Position numbers and translations under genes: made by a program
Assembly (NCBI GenBank): GCA_945828175.1
Contig: CALZQD010000046.1
Span: forward strand, 1-9,541
Direction: 5' to 3'
Source of the DNA: an uncultured Bacteroidales bacterium
Lineage (GTDB): Bacteria; Bacteroidota; Bacteroidia; Bacteroidales; Muribaculaceae
Length of the DNA: 9,541 nucleotides
Notes under the pieces: model-generated
Databases searched by the model: none
What the model was told of the DNA's origin: nothing
What the model saw: the letters and a program-made list of their open reading frames with translations, nothing else
Part shown: positions 1-6,279 of the stretch, piece by piece
Layout of the letters: each line of letters opens with the position of its first letter
How positions within the stretch are numbered: the stretch's first letter is position 1

Positions 1-38
1 ATTGAATTTCAACAATTTCAAAGTACTCTTATGATTTT

Positions 39-52
39 TTAGTGGACACTAA
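39..52. repeat. Short palindrome TTAGTG-GA-CACTAA
   Basis: A perfect 6-bp inverted repeat with a 2-base centre, directly preceded by a run of six T. It could be a protein-binding site or the scar of an insertion-sequence end; nothing in the window decides. It stands just outside the larger palindromic element to its right. Confidence 0.4.
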
Positions 53-57
53 TGAAT

Positions 58-210
58 GTAACTTTCAAAATCTTGCTCGCTAAATCTCGTTCTTTTTGGC
101 CATTTCATTTTATCGCTCAGTCACATAGCCCGCTATGCTCCTTAGCTCTAAAATGAAATGTCTTTCAAAAATAACTTCGATTTATCCGGGCATTAATTTT
201 TTCGAGTTAC
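58..210. repeat. Composite palindromic (MITE/REP-like) element
   Basis: The core is a perfect 12-bp inverted repeat, CATTTCATTTTA (101-112) and TAAAATGAAATG (149-160). Exactly centred inside it is a second palindrome, CATAGC-CC-GCTATG (124-137). Between these arms 5 further positions pair, so 23 of 29 possible pairs form around one centre. Outside the core are weaker, slightly offset arms: TAAATC (81-86) with GATTTA (179-184), and GTAACT (58-63) with AGTTAC (205-210). The 9-mer CTTTCAAAA occurs at 62-70 and again at 162-170, as a direct repeat flanking the core. No T-tract follows the stem on either strand, so it does not look like a terminator. It carries no transposase frame. A non-autonomous repeat or extragenic palindromic element is the best guess; copy number elsewhere cannot be seen from here. 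Confidence 0.55.
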
Positions 211-252
211 TTAGTAAATATTTAGCGAAACGATAATTTTTTTCGCCTTGTA

Positions 253-283
253 TTGTGTAGTATTTTGAAATTTTATAATTTTG
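253..283 (+). promoter_or_regulatory. Candidate Bacteroidota sigma-factor promoter for the glnN leader
   Basis: TAATTTTG at 276-283 matches the Bacteroidota -7 consensus TAnnTTTG exactly. TTG at 253-255 lies 20 bases upstream, the usual distance for the -33 element. The start of transcription would fall near 289-291, giving a leader of about 180 bases before the glnN start codon. It is the only exact -7 match I found on the + strand between here and glnN. A poorer match (TACTTTTT, 437-444) lies after the terminator-like hairpin but has no well-placed -33 partner and would leave only about 18 bases of leader. Confidence 0.5.
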
Positions 284-289
284 TCGCAT

Positions 290-428
290 AAAAATCAACG
301 AGCAGAATGAAGCGATTCAGCTATTTCTCCAAGCCAATCAAAGCTTGCGATTGCCCGGAATCGGGCATTGGCTCGTCAGCGTTCACCCGCAAAGTAGACA
401 AACGGTCGCTCTGCGGGCTTTTTGTTTT
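290..428 (+). ncRNA. Candidate structured leader RNA or small RNA upstream of glnN
   Basis: If transcription starts near 290, the RNA runs through a strongly foldable stretch into a terminator-like hairpin. Helices seen directly: TGCCCG (352-357) with CGGGCA (362-367) around a GAAT loop, and AGCCAA (332-337) with TTGGCT (368-373), stacked on the first helix on its 3' side. Competing pairings exist: CAATC (335-339) with GATTG (349-353), and GCCCG (353-357) with CGGGC (414-418) of the terminator 3' arm, nested around CGGG (362-365) with CCCG (386-389). CGATTC (313-318) can also pair with GAATCG (358-363), including the hairpin loop, as a possible pseudoknot. Mutually exclusive helices before a terminator are what an attenuator or riboswitch-like leader shows, but an independent ~140-base sRNA fits equally well. 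I do not recognise it as a described RNA family. Confidence 0.4.
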
Positions 429-435
429 ATTGTAA
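307..435 (+). CDS. Possible 42-codon leader ORF overlapping the structured RNA
   Basis: An ATG about 17 bases after the predicted transcription start opens a 42-residue frame ending in TAA, 33 bases before the glnN ATG. The peptide begins MKRFSYFSK, has three cysteines (residues 14, 16 and 36) and ends GLFVLL. The frame runs through the leader stems, the terminator-like hairpin and its T-tract, which is unusual for a real gene. It has no glutamine codon, so a glutamine-starvation leader peptide is not indicated. An open frame of this length can arise by chance, and no Shine-Dalgarno or conserved domain supports it. I list it because its placement relative to the promoter is suggestive. Confidence 0.2.
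   Translation: MKRFSYFSKPIKACDCPESGIGSSAFTRKVDKRSLCGLFVLL
386..428 (+). terminator. Intrinsic-terminator-like hairpin upstream of glnN
   Basis: CCCGCA (386-391) pairs with TGCGGG (412-417). Inside, AG (393-394) pairs with CT (409-410) and GAC (397-399) with GTC (405-407), leaving an AAACG loop-like centre. The stem is followed at once by CTTTTTGTTTT (418-428). No + strand gene ends before it in this window, and its only obvious input is the candidate promoter at 253-283. It therefore either ends a small RNA or attenuates transcription into glnN, whose start codon is 41 bases further on. Confidence 0.65.
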
Positions 436-468
436 GTACTTTTTGTTTAATAATAATAGGTAAAGTTT

Positions 469-2658
469 ATGTCTTCATTAAGGTTTAAGGTTGTAGAAGA
501 AGCATTTGACAGGAAAGCGGTCAAAGTCGAGATTCCAAAGGAACGTCCCGAGAGCTACTACGGAAAGAATGTATTCAACAGTCAGAAGATGTTTGAATAC
601 CTCCCGAAGCAGACCTATGACGCGCTTGTCAATGCTATCGAGAACAAGGAGCCCATATCGCTTGAAATCGCCGACAGTGTCGCCGAGGGCATGAAGCGCT
701 GGGCCATCGACAACGGTGCGCGCCATTATACCCACTGGTTCCACCCGCTGACCGATGGCACGGCCGAGAAGCACGACGCCTTCATCGAGCACGACGGCAA
801 AGGCGGTGTTGTCGAGAAATTCTCAGGCAAGCTCCTCGTCCAGCAGGAGCCCGACGCGTCGAGCTTCCCCAACGGCGGCATCCGCAACACCTTCGAGGCC
901 CGCGGCTATTCGGCCTGGGACATATCTTCGCCCGCATTCATCATAGGCGAGACCCTCTGTATCCCGACTATCTTCATCTCGTATACAGGCGAATCGCTCG
1001 ACTACAAGACCCCGCTGCTCAAGGCGCTCAACAGCGTAGACAAGGCCGCGACCGCCGTTGCCCGATACTTCGACCCGGCAGTGAAGCATGTCAAGTCGTA
1101 TCTCGGCTGGGAACAGGAGTATTTCCTCGTCGACGAAGCCCTCTACAGCGCCCGTCCCGACCTCGTCATGACAGGCCGCACACTCATGGGCCACGAGAGC
1201 GCCAAGAACCAGCAGCTCGAAGATCACTATTTCGGCGCTATTCCCTCGCGCGTCGAGGCCTTCATGCTCGACCTTGAGATTCAGGCCCACAAGCTTGGTA
1301 TCCCCGCCAAGACCCGTCACAACGAGGTTGCGCCCAACCAGTTTGAGCTCGCGCCTATCTTCGAGGAGACAAACCTTGCCAATGACCATAACCTGCTGCT
1401 GATGTCGCTGATGGCCGAAGTCGCCCGTCGCCACAACTTCAGGGTACTGCTTCATGAAAAGCCCTTCGCCGGCATCAATGGCTCGGGCAAGCACAACAAC
1501 TGGAGCCTCGGCACCGACAACGGCACGATGCTCTTCGCTCCCGGCAAGACACCCAAAGACAACCTGCAGTTCATCACCTTCGTCGTCAACGTCATGGCCG
1601 CTGTCCACAAACACAACGGCCTGCTCAAGGCCTCGATCATGTCGGCCACGAATACCCACCGTCTCGGCGCCAACGAGGCACCCCCTGCAATCATCTCGAT
1701 TTTCACCGGCACACAGCTCGCCAAGATTCTCGACCTCATCGAGAGCAGCAACCTCGACATGCTCACCAATCTCTCGACCAAGGAAGGCTATAAGCTCGGC
1801 GTCGCCCAGATTCCCGATATCATGATTGACAACACAGACCGCAACCGCACGTCGCCCTTCGCCTTCACCGGCAACCGCTTCGAGTTCAGAGCCGTCGGCT
1901 CGTCGGCCAACTGTGCGTCGGCCATGATTGCCCTCAACGCTGCCGTCGCCGACCAGCTCGCAAGCTTCAAGACGGCCGTTGATGCCCGCCTCGGCAAAGG
2001 CGAGAAACTCGAGGACGCTCTCATCGCCGAAATCCGTAAACTCATCATCGAGTCGAAGAACATCCACTTCGACGGCAACGGCTACAGCGACGAATGGAAA
2101 GCCGAGGCAGCCCGCCGCGGTCTCGACTGCGAGACGTCGGCTCCGAAGATCTTCGACGCCTACCTGCGTGAGTCGTCGGTCGACATGTTTGCCCGTACGA
2201 AAGTTTTCACCCGCGTCGAGCTCGAGGCCCGCAACGAGGTGAAGTGGGAGATGTATACCAAGAAGGTTCAGATTGAGGCCCGCGTACTCGGCGACCTCGC
2301 CATAAACCACGTCATCCCCGTCGCCACCCGCTACCAGTCGATGCTCGTCGACAATGTCGTCAAGCTCAAGACCCTCTTCGACGATGCCAAGGGACAGCAG
2401 ATTGTCAGCCACGACCTCGACACAATCGAGAAGATATCGAAGCACATGTGCGTGATTAAAGCTCAGACCGACGCCATGGTCGAAGCCCGCAAAATAGCCA
2501 ACGGCATCACCAACGAGCGCGAGAAGGCCATCGCCTACCACGACACAGTCGTGCCCTGCATGGAGACGATCAGATATCACATCGACAAGCTCGAGCTTAT
2601 GGTCGACAATGAGATGTGGCCTCTGCCCAAGTATCGCGAACTGCTGTTTATCAGATAA
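469..2658 (+). CDS. glnN: Glutamine synthetase, type III (GSIII)
   Basis: Makes L-glutamine from glutamate, ammonia and ATP in the cytoplasm; the central ammonia-assimilation step. The 729-residue length equals the Bacteroides fragilis GSIII and is far longer than type I (about 450-470). Visible family motifs: GWEQEYF (213-219) with active-site glutamates 215 and 217; HNEVAPNQFELAP (284-296); a glycine-rich block around GINGSGKHNNW (335-345); GANEAPPA (400-407); and NRTSPF (459-464) followed by NRFEFR (469-474), which supply the substrate-binding arginines and a glutamate. The long C-terminal extension is typical of GSIII. The start is the first ATG in frame after the leader, with an AT-rich region and no Shine-Dalgarno, normal for this phylum. 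It ends with tandem in-frame stops TAA TAG. The purF-like gene follows after 21 bases, probably co-transcribed. Regulation may act through the upstream terminator hairpin. Confidence 0.97.
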   Translation: MSSLRFKVVEEAFDRKAVKVEIPKERPESYYGKNVFNSQKMFEYLPKQTYDALVNAIENKEPISLEIADSVAEGMKRWAIDNGARHYTHWFHPLTDGTAEKHDAFIEHDGKGGVVEKFSGKLLVQQEPDASSFPNGGIRNTFEARGYSAWDISSPAFIIGETLCIPTIFISYTGESLDYKTPLLKALNSVDKAATAVARYFDPAVKHVKSYLGWEQEYFLVDEALYSARPDLVMTGRTLMGHESAKNQQLEDHYFGAIPSRVEAFMLDLEIQAHKLGIPAKTRHNEVAPNQFELAPIFEETNLANDHNLLLMSLMAEVARRHNFRVLLHEKPFAGINGSGKHNNWSLGTDNGTMLFAPGKTPKDNLQFITFVVNVMAAVHKHNGLLKASIMSATNTHRLGANEAPPAIISIFTGTQLAKILDLIESSNLDMLTNLSTKEGYKLGVAQIPDIMIDNTDRNRTSPFAFTGNRFEFRAVGSSANCASAMIALNAAVADQLASFKTAVDARLGKGEKLEDALIAEIRKLIIESKNIHFDGNGYSDEWKAEAARRGLDCETSAPKIFDAYLRESSVDMFARTKVFTRVELEARNEVKWEMYTKKVQIEARVLGDLAINHVIPVATRYQSMLVDNVVKLKTLFDDAKGQQIVSHDLDTIEKISKHMCVIKAQTDAMVEARKIANGITNEREKAIAYHDTVVPCMETIRYHIDKLELMVDNEMWPLPKYRELLFIR

Positions 2659-2679
2659 TAGGGCAGGCGACTCAACACT

Positions 2680-4563
2680 ATGGAACAGCTCAAGCATGAA
2701 TGTGGCGTAGCGATGATACGGCTGCGTCACCCGATACGCTATTACAAAGAAAAATACGGCAGCTACAGCTACGCCCTCGGCAAGCTCTATCTCCTTATGG
2801 AGAAACAGCATAACCGCGGACAGGAAGCCGCCGGTATCGGCGTCGTCAAGATGGGCGCCGAGCCCGGCCATGAATACGTCTTCCGCGAGAGGGCTCTCGG
2901 CGCCGACGCAATACAGACGATTTTCGGCGAGGTCAACCGCCAGCTCGCCGCCTCGCTGCCCGACGCAACGCCCGAGGATGTCGAGCGTCTCGTGCCCTTT
3001 GTAGGTGAAATCTATATGGGTCCCCTGCGCTACAGCACCACCGGCAAGAGCGGCATCAGCTATGTGCATCCCTTCCTGCGTCGCAACAACTGGCGCTCGC
3101 GCAACCTGCTGCTCTGCGGCAACTTCAACATGACCAACGTCGACGAGATTTTCGAGAAAATCGTTGCTACAGGCCAGCACCCGCGCATCTACAGCGACAC
3201 CGTCGTGCTGCTCGAACAGCTCGGCTACGCCCTCGACAAGGAGAATCACCGCCTTTACCGTCATTTCAGAGACCGCGCCGTCGACCCCGAGTTGAGCCAT
3301 CTGATTGAGGACAATCTCGATATGGTAAACGTCATGCGTTCGGCCGCTACGTCGTGGGATGGCGGTTATGTCATCTGCGGCGCGACAGGGTCGGGTGATA
3401 TGTTTGCCCTGCGCGACCCCCACGGCATCAGGCCGGCGTTCTACTGGTATGACGACGACTTCGTCGTGCTCGCCTCTGAGCGCCCCGTGATTCAGACCGT
3501 CTTCAATGTCGCGCGCGCCGATGTCAGGGAACTGCAGCCCGGTTCGGCTCTCATAGTCACCAAAAACGGCGACATCTCGACGCCGCAGGTGCTCGAGCCG
3601 CTTAAAAACGAGAAATGCTCGTTCGAGCGCATCTATTTCTCGCGCGGCAGCGACGCCGACATCTATAAAGAGCGCAAGGCTCTCGGCCGCTATCTCGTCT
3701 CCGAGATTCTCGAGGCCATAGACCATGATCTCGACAACACAGTCTTCGCCTTCATACCCAACACCGCCGAGGTCGCCTTCATGGGCCTCAACGAGGGTCT
3801 TGAGGCATATCTCGACAGCCTGAAAGCCAAAGAGATTATCGCAGCGAAAGACCGTGGCGAGCTGACCGCCGAACGCGTCGCCGAAATTATGAGCCATAAA
3901 CTAAGAGTTGAGAAAATAGCGCTTAAAGACATAAAGCTCAGGACTTTCATCGCCGAGGGCGCATCGCGCAACGAGCTCGCTGCCCACGTCTACGATGTGA
4001 CTTACGGCTGCATAGTCAATGACGTCGACACGCTTGTCGTAATCGACGACAGCATCGTGCGCGGCACTACGCTGAAACAGTCGATTCTGCAGATGCTCGA
4101 CCGTCTGCATCCGCGCCGCATCGTCGTCGTATCGTCGTCGCCGCAAGTCAGATACCCCGACTACTACGGCATCGACATGTCGCGCATGAGCGAGTTTGCC
4201 GCCTTCAGAGCGGCAGTCGCGCTGCTGAAAGACCGCGGCATGGCCAATGTGCTCGACGAGACATATCGTGCTTGTCTCGAACAGCTGAAGCTCCCCGCTG
4301 AGAATCAGATCAACTGTGTCAAGGCTATTTACGCGCCTTTCACCGACGAAGAAATTTCGCGGAAGATTGCCGAGATGCTTACGCCCGAGACCATGAAAGC
4401 CGACGTGAAGATAATATATCAGAACCTCGACGGACTTCACCGGGCGATTCCAAATCATCCCGGCGACTGGTATTTCTCAGGCGATTATCCGACACCCGGC
4501 GGCGTGCGCTTGGTCAACCGCGCTTTTGTAAACTACTACGAGGGCAACGCCGAATTAAGGTAA
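2680..4563 (+). CDS. purF: Amidophosphoribosyltransferase-like protein, long Bacteroidota form
   Basis: Predicted to transfer the amide nitrogen of glutamine to PRPP, giving 5-phosphoribosylamine, the first step of purine synthesis. The N-terminal class II (Ntn) glutamine amidotransferase domain (about 8-270) has Cys8 in HECGV as likely nucleophile after removal of seven residues. It also has HNRGQEAAGI (44-53), RYSTTG (117-122), GNFNMTN (147-153) and YSDTVVLLE (171-179). The phosphoribosyltransferase domain (about 310-530) has the PRPP loop VVIDDSIVRGTT (453-464) and YYGIDM (495-500). At 627 residues it is over 100 longer than typical PurF (about 470-505), with extra sequence around 85-105, 190-215 and 375-420. 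The usual Asn-Gly of the glutaminase oxyanion hole aligns with Asn148-Phe149. It may be the working PurF or a paralogue with altered acceptor; the symbol names the family. It lies 21 bases after glnN, whose product is its nitrogen donor. The 3' end overlaps radC by 9 bases. Confidence 0.85.
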   Translation: MEQLKHECGVAMIRLRHPIRYYKEKYGSYSYALGKLYLLMEKQHNRGQEAAGIGVVKMGAEPGHEYVFRERALGADAIQTIFGEVNRQLAASLPDATPEDVERLVPFVGEIYMGPLRYSTTGKSGISYVHPFLRRNNWRSRNLLLCGNFNMTNVDEIFEKIVATGQHPRIYSDTVVLLEQLGYALDKENHRLYRHFRDRAVDPELSHLIEDNLDMVNVMRSAATSWDGGYVICGATGSGDMFALRDPHGIRPAFYWYDDDFVVLASERPVIQTVFNVARADVRELQPGSALIVTKNGDISTPQVLEPLKNEKCSFERIYFSRGSDADIYKERKALGRYLVSEILEAIDHDLDNTVFAFIPNTAEVAFMGLNEGLEAYLDSLKAKEIIAAKDRGELTAERVAEIMSHKLRVEKIALKDIKLRTFIAEGASRNELAAHVYDVTYGCIVNDVDTLVVIDDSIVRGTTLKQSILQMLDRLHPRRIVVVSSSPQVRYPDYYGIDMSRMSEFAAFRAAVALLKDRGMANVLDETYRACLEQLKLPAENQINCVKAIYAPFTDEEISRKIAEMLTPETMKADVKIIYQNLDGLHRAIPNHPGDWYFSGDYPTPGGVRLVNRAFVNYYEGNAELR

Positions 4564-5271
4564 TTGCCCGTTGTCGTGCAGCGAGTAATAATCAGAGTCA
4601 GTGATTATTATATGATCATTGACTCTGATATCAAACAGCGCCGCGGCTTCTTTAATCTTGCGGGTAAGCGCTATGTCCTGGGAGCTCGGTCTGAGTGTGC
4701 CCGACGGATGGTTGTGGAACAGAATCATGGCCGAAGCCGAGGCGTCGAGCGCGTATTTCATTATAATTCTGACGTCGACGGCTGTGGCCGATAGTCCGCC
4801 CTGGCCGACTTTCTCGTGCCTGATCTGCTTGCCGGCCTGCGAGAGATACAGCACCCAGAATTCCTCGTAGGGCAATCGCTCGAGGTGCTGGCGCATAATG
4901 TCGTAGGCTATCTCCGACGAGTTGATGACCGCGTCGGTGACAAGGCGCGCGTCGGCCGCCGAGCGCGAGCCGAGTTCGAGTGCCGCCAACAGGTTGAGAG
5001 CCTTGGCCGGACCGATGCCCGAGAAGCGCTCTGTCAGCTCGTTGACGCTCAGGCTCGTAACTTTCGACAGATGTCCGTCGAATTCATCGAGGATGTCCTG
5101 GCTGAGGTCTATGACTGAGCGGCCTTTGATGCCCGTGGCGAATATCAGGGCCATAAGCTCGGCGTTCGTGAGGCTTTTGATGCCGCGCGTCAGCGCTTTT
5201 TCACGCGGGCGCAGCTCCGAGGCCATCTCTTTGATGGTCTTGCCGTGGGCGGGTGAGTCGTTGGCGGTCAT
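4555..5271 (-). CDS. radC: RadC family protein (UPF0758, JAB/MPN domain)
   Basis: A 238-residue protein of the RadC family, close to the usual length of 220-230. The N-terminal helix-hairpin-helix part (about 25-105) includes LTNAELMALIFATGIKG (34-50) and GIGPAKA (85-91), a fold that commonly contacts DNA. The C-terminal JAB1/MPN metalloprotein domain (about 115-238) has HNHPSG (186-191) and PSSQD (195-199), giving metal ligands His186, His188 and Asp199. Glu137 in PYEEFWVLYL is the likely glutamate of the JAMM motif. The family was once linked to DNA repair, but its real role is unsettled. The start is the ATG three bases after the glycosyltransferase stop (TAAGCCATG). It is the last gene of the - strand cluster, its 3' end overlaps the convergent purF-like gene by 9 bases, and its codons 215-227 carry a long hairpin. 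Confidence 0.93.
   Translation of the reverse strand: MTANDSPAHGKTIKEMASELRPREKALTRGIKSLTNAELMALIFATGIKGRSVIDLSQDILDEFDGHLSKVTSLSVNELTERFSGIGPAKALNLLAALELGSRSAADARLVTDAVINSSEIAYDIMRQHLERLPYEEFWVLYLSQAGKQIRHEKVGQGGLSATAVDVRIIMKYALDASASAMILFHNHPSGTLRPSSQDIALTRKIKEAAALFDIRVNDHIIITDSDYYSLHDNGQLP
4591..4629 (+). other. 18-bp hairpin after the purF-like stop, embedded in radC
   Basis: Arms 4591-4608 and 4612-4629 pair over 18 positions around a 3-base loop (TAT). The outer ten pairs are perfect (ATCAGAGTCA with TGACTCTGAT). The two imperfect positions, 4601/4619 and 4606/4614, are G.U and U.G wobbles in the + strand RNA but would be A.C mismatches in the radC mRNA. The hairpin starts 28 bases after the purF-like stop codon, so it lies in that transcript's 3' untranslated part. 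No T-run follows it, so it is not a canonical intrinsic terminator; a 3' end protected from exonucleases, an RNase site or a block to convergent transcription are possible. On the other strand it encodes RadC residues 215-227 exactly in phase. Confidence 0.55.
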
Positions 5272-5274
5272 GGC

Positions 5275-6276
5275 TTATTTCCCTTTCCTTATGGCTATTT
5301 CCTCGTCGAGGTTGCGACCGCGGCGTAGGATGATTTTCTGAAAATATGCCTTGATGAAGCCTATGCCGTAGCCGCCGAGCTGTATGACAGCCGCCGGAAC
5401 GGCCTTGGCTGCGATGCTGAGGCTGCGGGTCTTGACGAGCGCGCCGATGAAGACCGCGAGGAAATAGAGGCCAAGCGGCAGCAGGAACCACGGCGAGACA
5501 AAGAAGCCGATCAAAATCAGCAGCAGGCTGCCGATGACGAAGACAGCCGGCAGGAGGTGTACGGCCTTGAGCGAATCGGGGTAGAGCAGCTTGAGTGTTA
5601 CGCGCGACATGCCGAAGACATAGACCTGGCGGAAGAATTTCCTGAAGTTGATGCGGCGCTTGTGCCACACGGGAGCCTCGACAATCAGACCGGTCGTGAA
5701 GCCGGCATTGCGGATGCGGGTACTCATGTCGATGTCCTCTGAAAACATCTCGCGGAAGCCGCCGACTTTCTCATAGACCTCGCGCGAGAAGCCCATGTTG
5801 AAGGTGCGCGGCACGAATTTCTCGAGCTTGATTTTGCCGCCGCGGATGCCGCCTGTAGTCAGGAACGAGGTCATCGAGTAGTTGATGGCCTTCTGCGTGC
5901 CGCTGAACGACTCGTGTGCAGCGTCGGGACCGCCGAAGCAGTCATAAGGCTTGGCTGCCAGTGACTTCGATATGGTCTCGAAATATGTCGGCGGGATGAC
6001 GCAGTCAGAGTCGAAGAAAATGAAATAGCGTCCCGAGGCTCTTTCCATACCGTAGTTGCGGGCGATAGAGCGGCCCTCGTTGGGCTTGAAAAAATATTTT
6101 ACATCGAGCCCGCGCGAGGCATATCTCTCGGCGACCTCACGGCAAGGCACGGTCGAGCCGTCCTCGACGATTATGACCTCGAAGTCGTCATCGGTCTGCT
6201 TGGTCAGGCTGTCGAGCAGCTCGTCGACCTCGTCGACGCGGTTATAGACAGGTATTATGACAGAGTAGGTCTTCAT
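5275..6276 (-). CDS. Family 2 glycosyltransferase with C-terminal membrane segments
   Basis: A 333-residue GT-A fold glycosyltransferase that would move a sugar from a nucleotide donor to a lipid or glycan acceptor at the inner face of the cytoplasmic membrane; donor and acceptor cannot be read from sequence. The catalytic domain shows the start motif YSVIIPVYNR (4-13), EDGS (38-41), the metal/nucleotide-binding DSD (89-91, in FIFFDSDCVIPP), and SEDIDMSTRIRNAG (179-192), which holds the probable catalytic base. RKFFRQ (212-217) follows. Hydrophobic stretches about 239-260 and 262-281 are likely transmembrane helices, with a third weaker one near 291-308, then a basic tail ending RKGK. It starts 3 bases after the nspC stop (TGAAAGATG) and ends 3 bases before radC, so it sits inside a coupled operon. 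A cell-envelope glycolipid or polysaccharide role is plausible. Confidence 0.9.
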   Translation of the reverse strand: MKTYSVIIPVYNRVDEVDELLDSLTKQTDDDFEVIIVEDGSTVPCREVAERYASRGLDVKYFFKPNEGRSIARNYGMERASGRYFIFFDSDCVIPPTYFETISKSLAAKPYDCFGGPDAAHESFSGTQKAINYSMTSFLTTGGIRGGKIKLEKFVPRTFNMGFSREVYEKVGGFREMFSEDIDMSTRIRNAGFTTGLIVEAPVWHKRRINFRKFFRQVYVFGMSRVTLKLLYPDSLKAVHLLPAVFVIGSLLLILIGFFVSPWFLLPLGLYFLAVFIGALVKTRSLSIAAKAVPAAVIQLGGYGIGFIKAYFQKIILRRGRNLDEEIAIRKGK

Positions 6277-6279
6277 CTT

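Larger units (their letters stand above)
1..468. other. AT-rich intergenic region with palindromic element, promoter and glnN leader
   Basis: No confident protein gene lies in these 468 bases. The first ~300 are strongly AT-rich, in contrast to the GC-rich genes that follow. Reading left to right there is a short palindrome (39-52), a composite inverted-repeat element (about 58-210), a weak 6-bp hairpin (225-230/241-246), a candidate promoter (253-283), and a leader with stem-loops closed by a terminator-like hairpin (386-428). The only notable open frame is a 42-codon one at 307-435. No gene from the left of the window reads into this interval as far as I can see. Confidence 0.8.

Noticed and set aside
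101..160. The 12-bp inverted repeat read as a bidirectional terminator
   Set aside because: Neither arm is followed by a T-run on its own strand and the distance between the arms is large; a palindromic repeat element fits better.
225..246. Hairpin GCGAAA/TTTCGC with a 10-base loop
   Set aside because: Only six pairs, AT-rich loop, and no T-tract after the stem on either strand; it is within what an AT-rich spacer gives by chance.
290..440. tRNA, tmRNA or SRP RNA hidden in the leader
   Set aside because: No T-arm sequence, acceptor stem with CCA, tag frame or SRP GNRA-type conserved loop is present; the stems fit a leader or unclassified small RNA only.
823..3897. A 1024-codon open frame on the - strand spanning most of glnN and half of the purF-like gene
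   Set aside because: It lies in exact codon register antisense to both genes, where stops require the sense codons TTA, CTA or TCA. These are rare in this GC-rich coding DNA; the frame ends at such codons (TCA at 823, CTA at 3901). The translation shows no recognisable domain and it crosses the gene boundary.
4120..4142. Run of GTCGTC/TCGTCG trinucleotides resembling a microsatellite
   Set aside because: It encodes a beta-strand VVVSSS in the phosphoribosyltransferase domain and is explained by the strong GTC/TCG codon preference seen throughout the window.
3901..4458. A 185-codon - strand frame opposite the purF-like PRPP-binding domain
   Set aside because: The sense strand carries the conserved phosphoribosyltransferase motifs in this interval; the antisense frame is compositional and has no motif or neighbour spacing to support it.
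4564..4794. A + strand frame beginning directly after the purF-like stop
   Set aside because: It is antisense to the conserved JAB/MPN motif region of radC and its product has no domain; the hairpin at 4591-4629 explains the only non-radC signal there.
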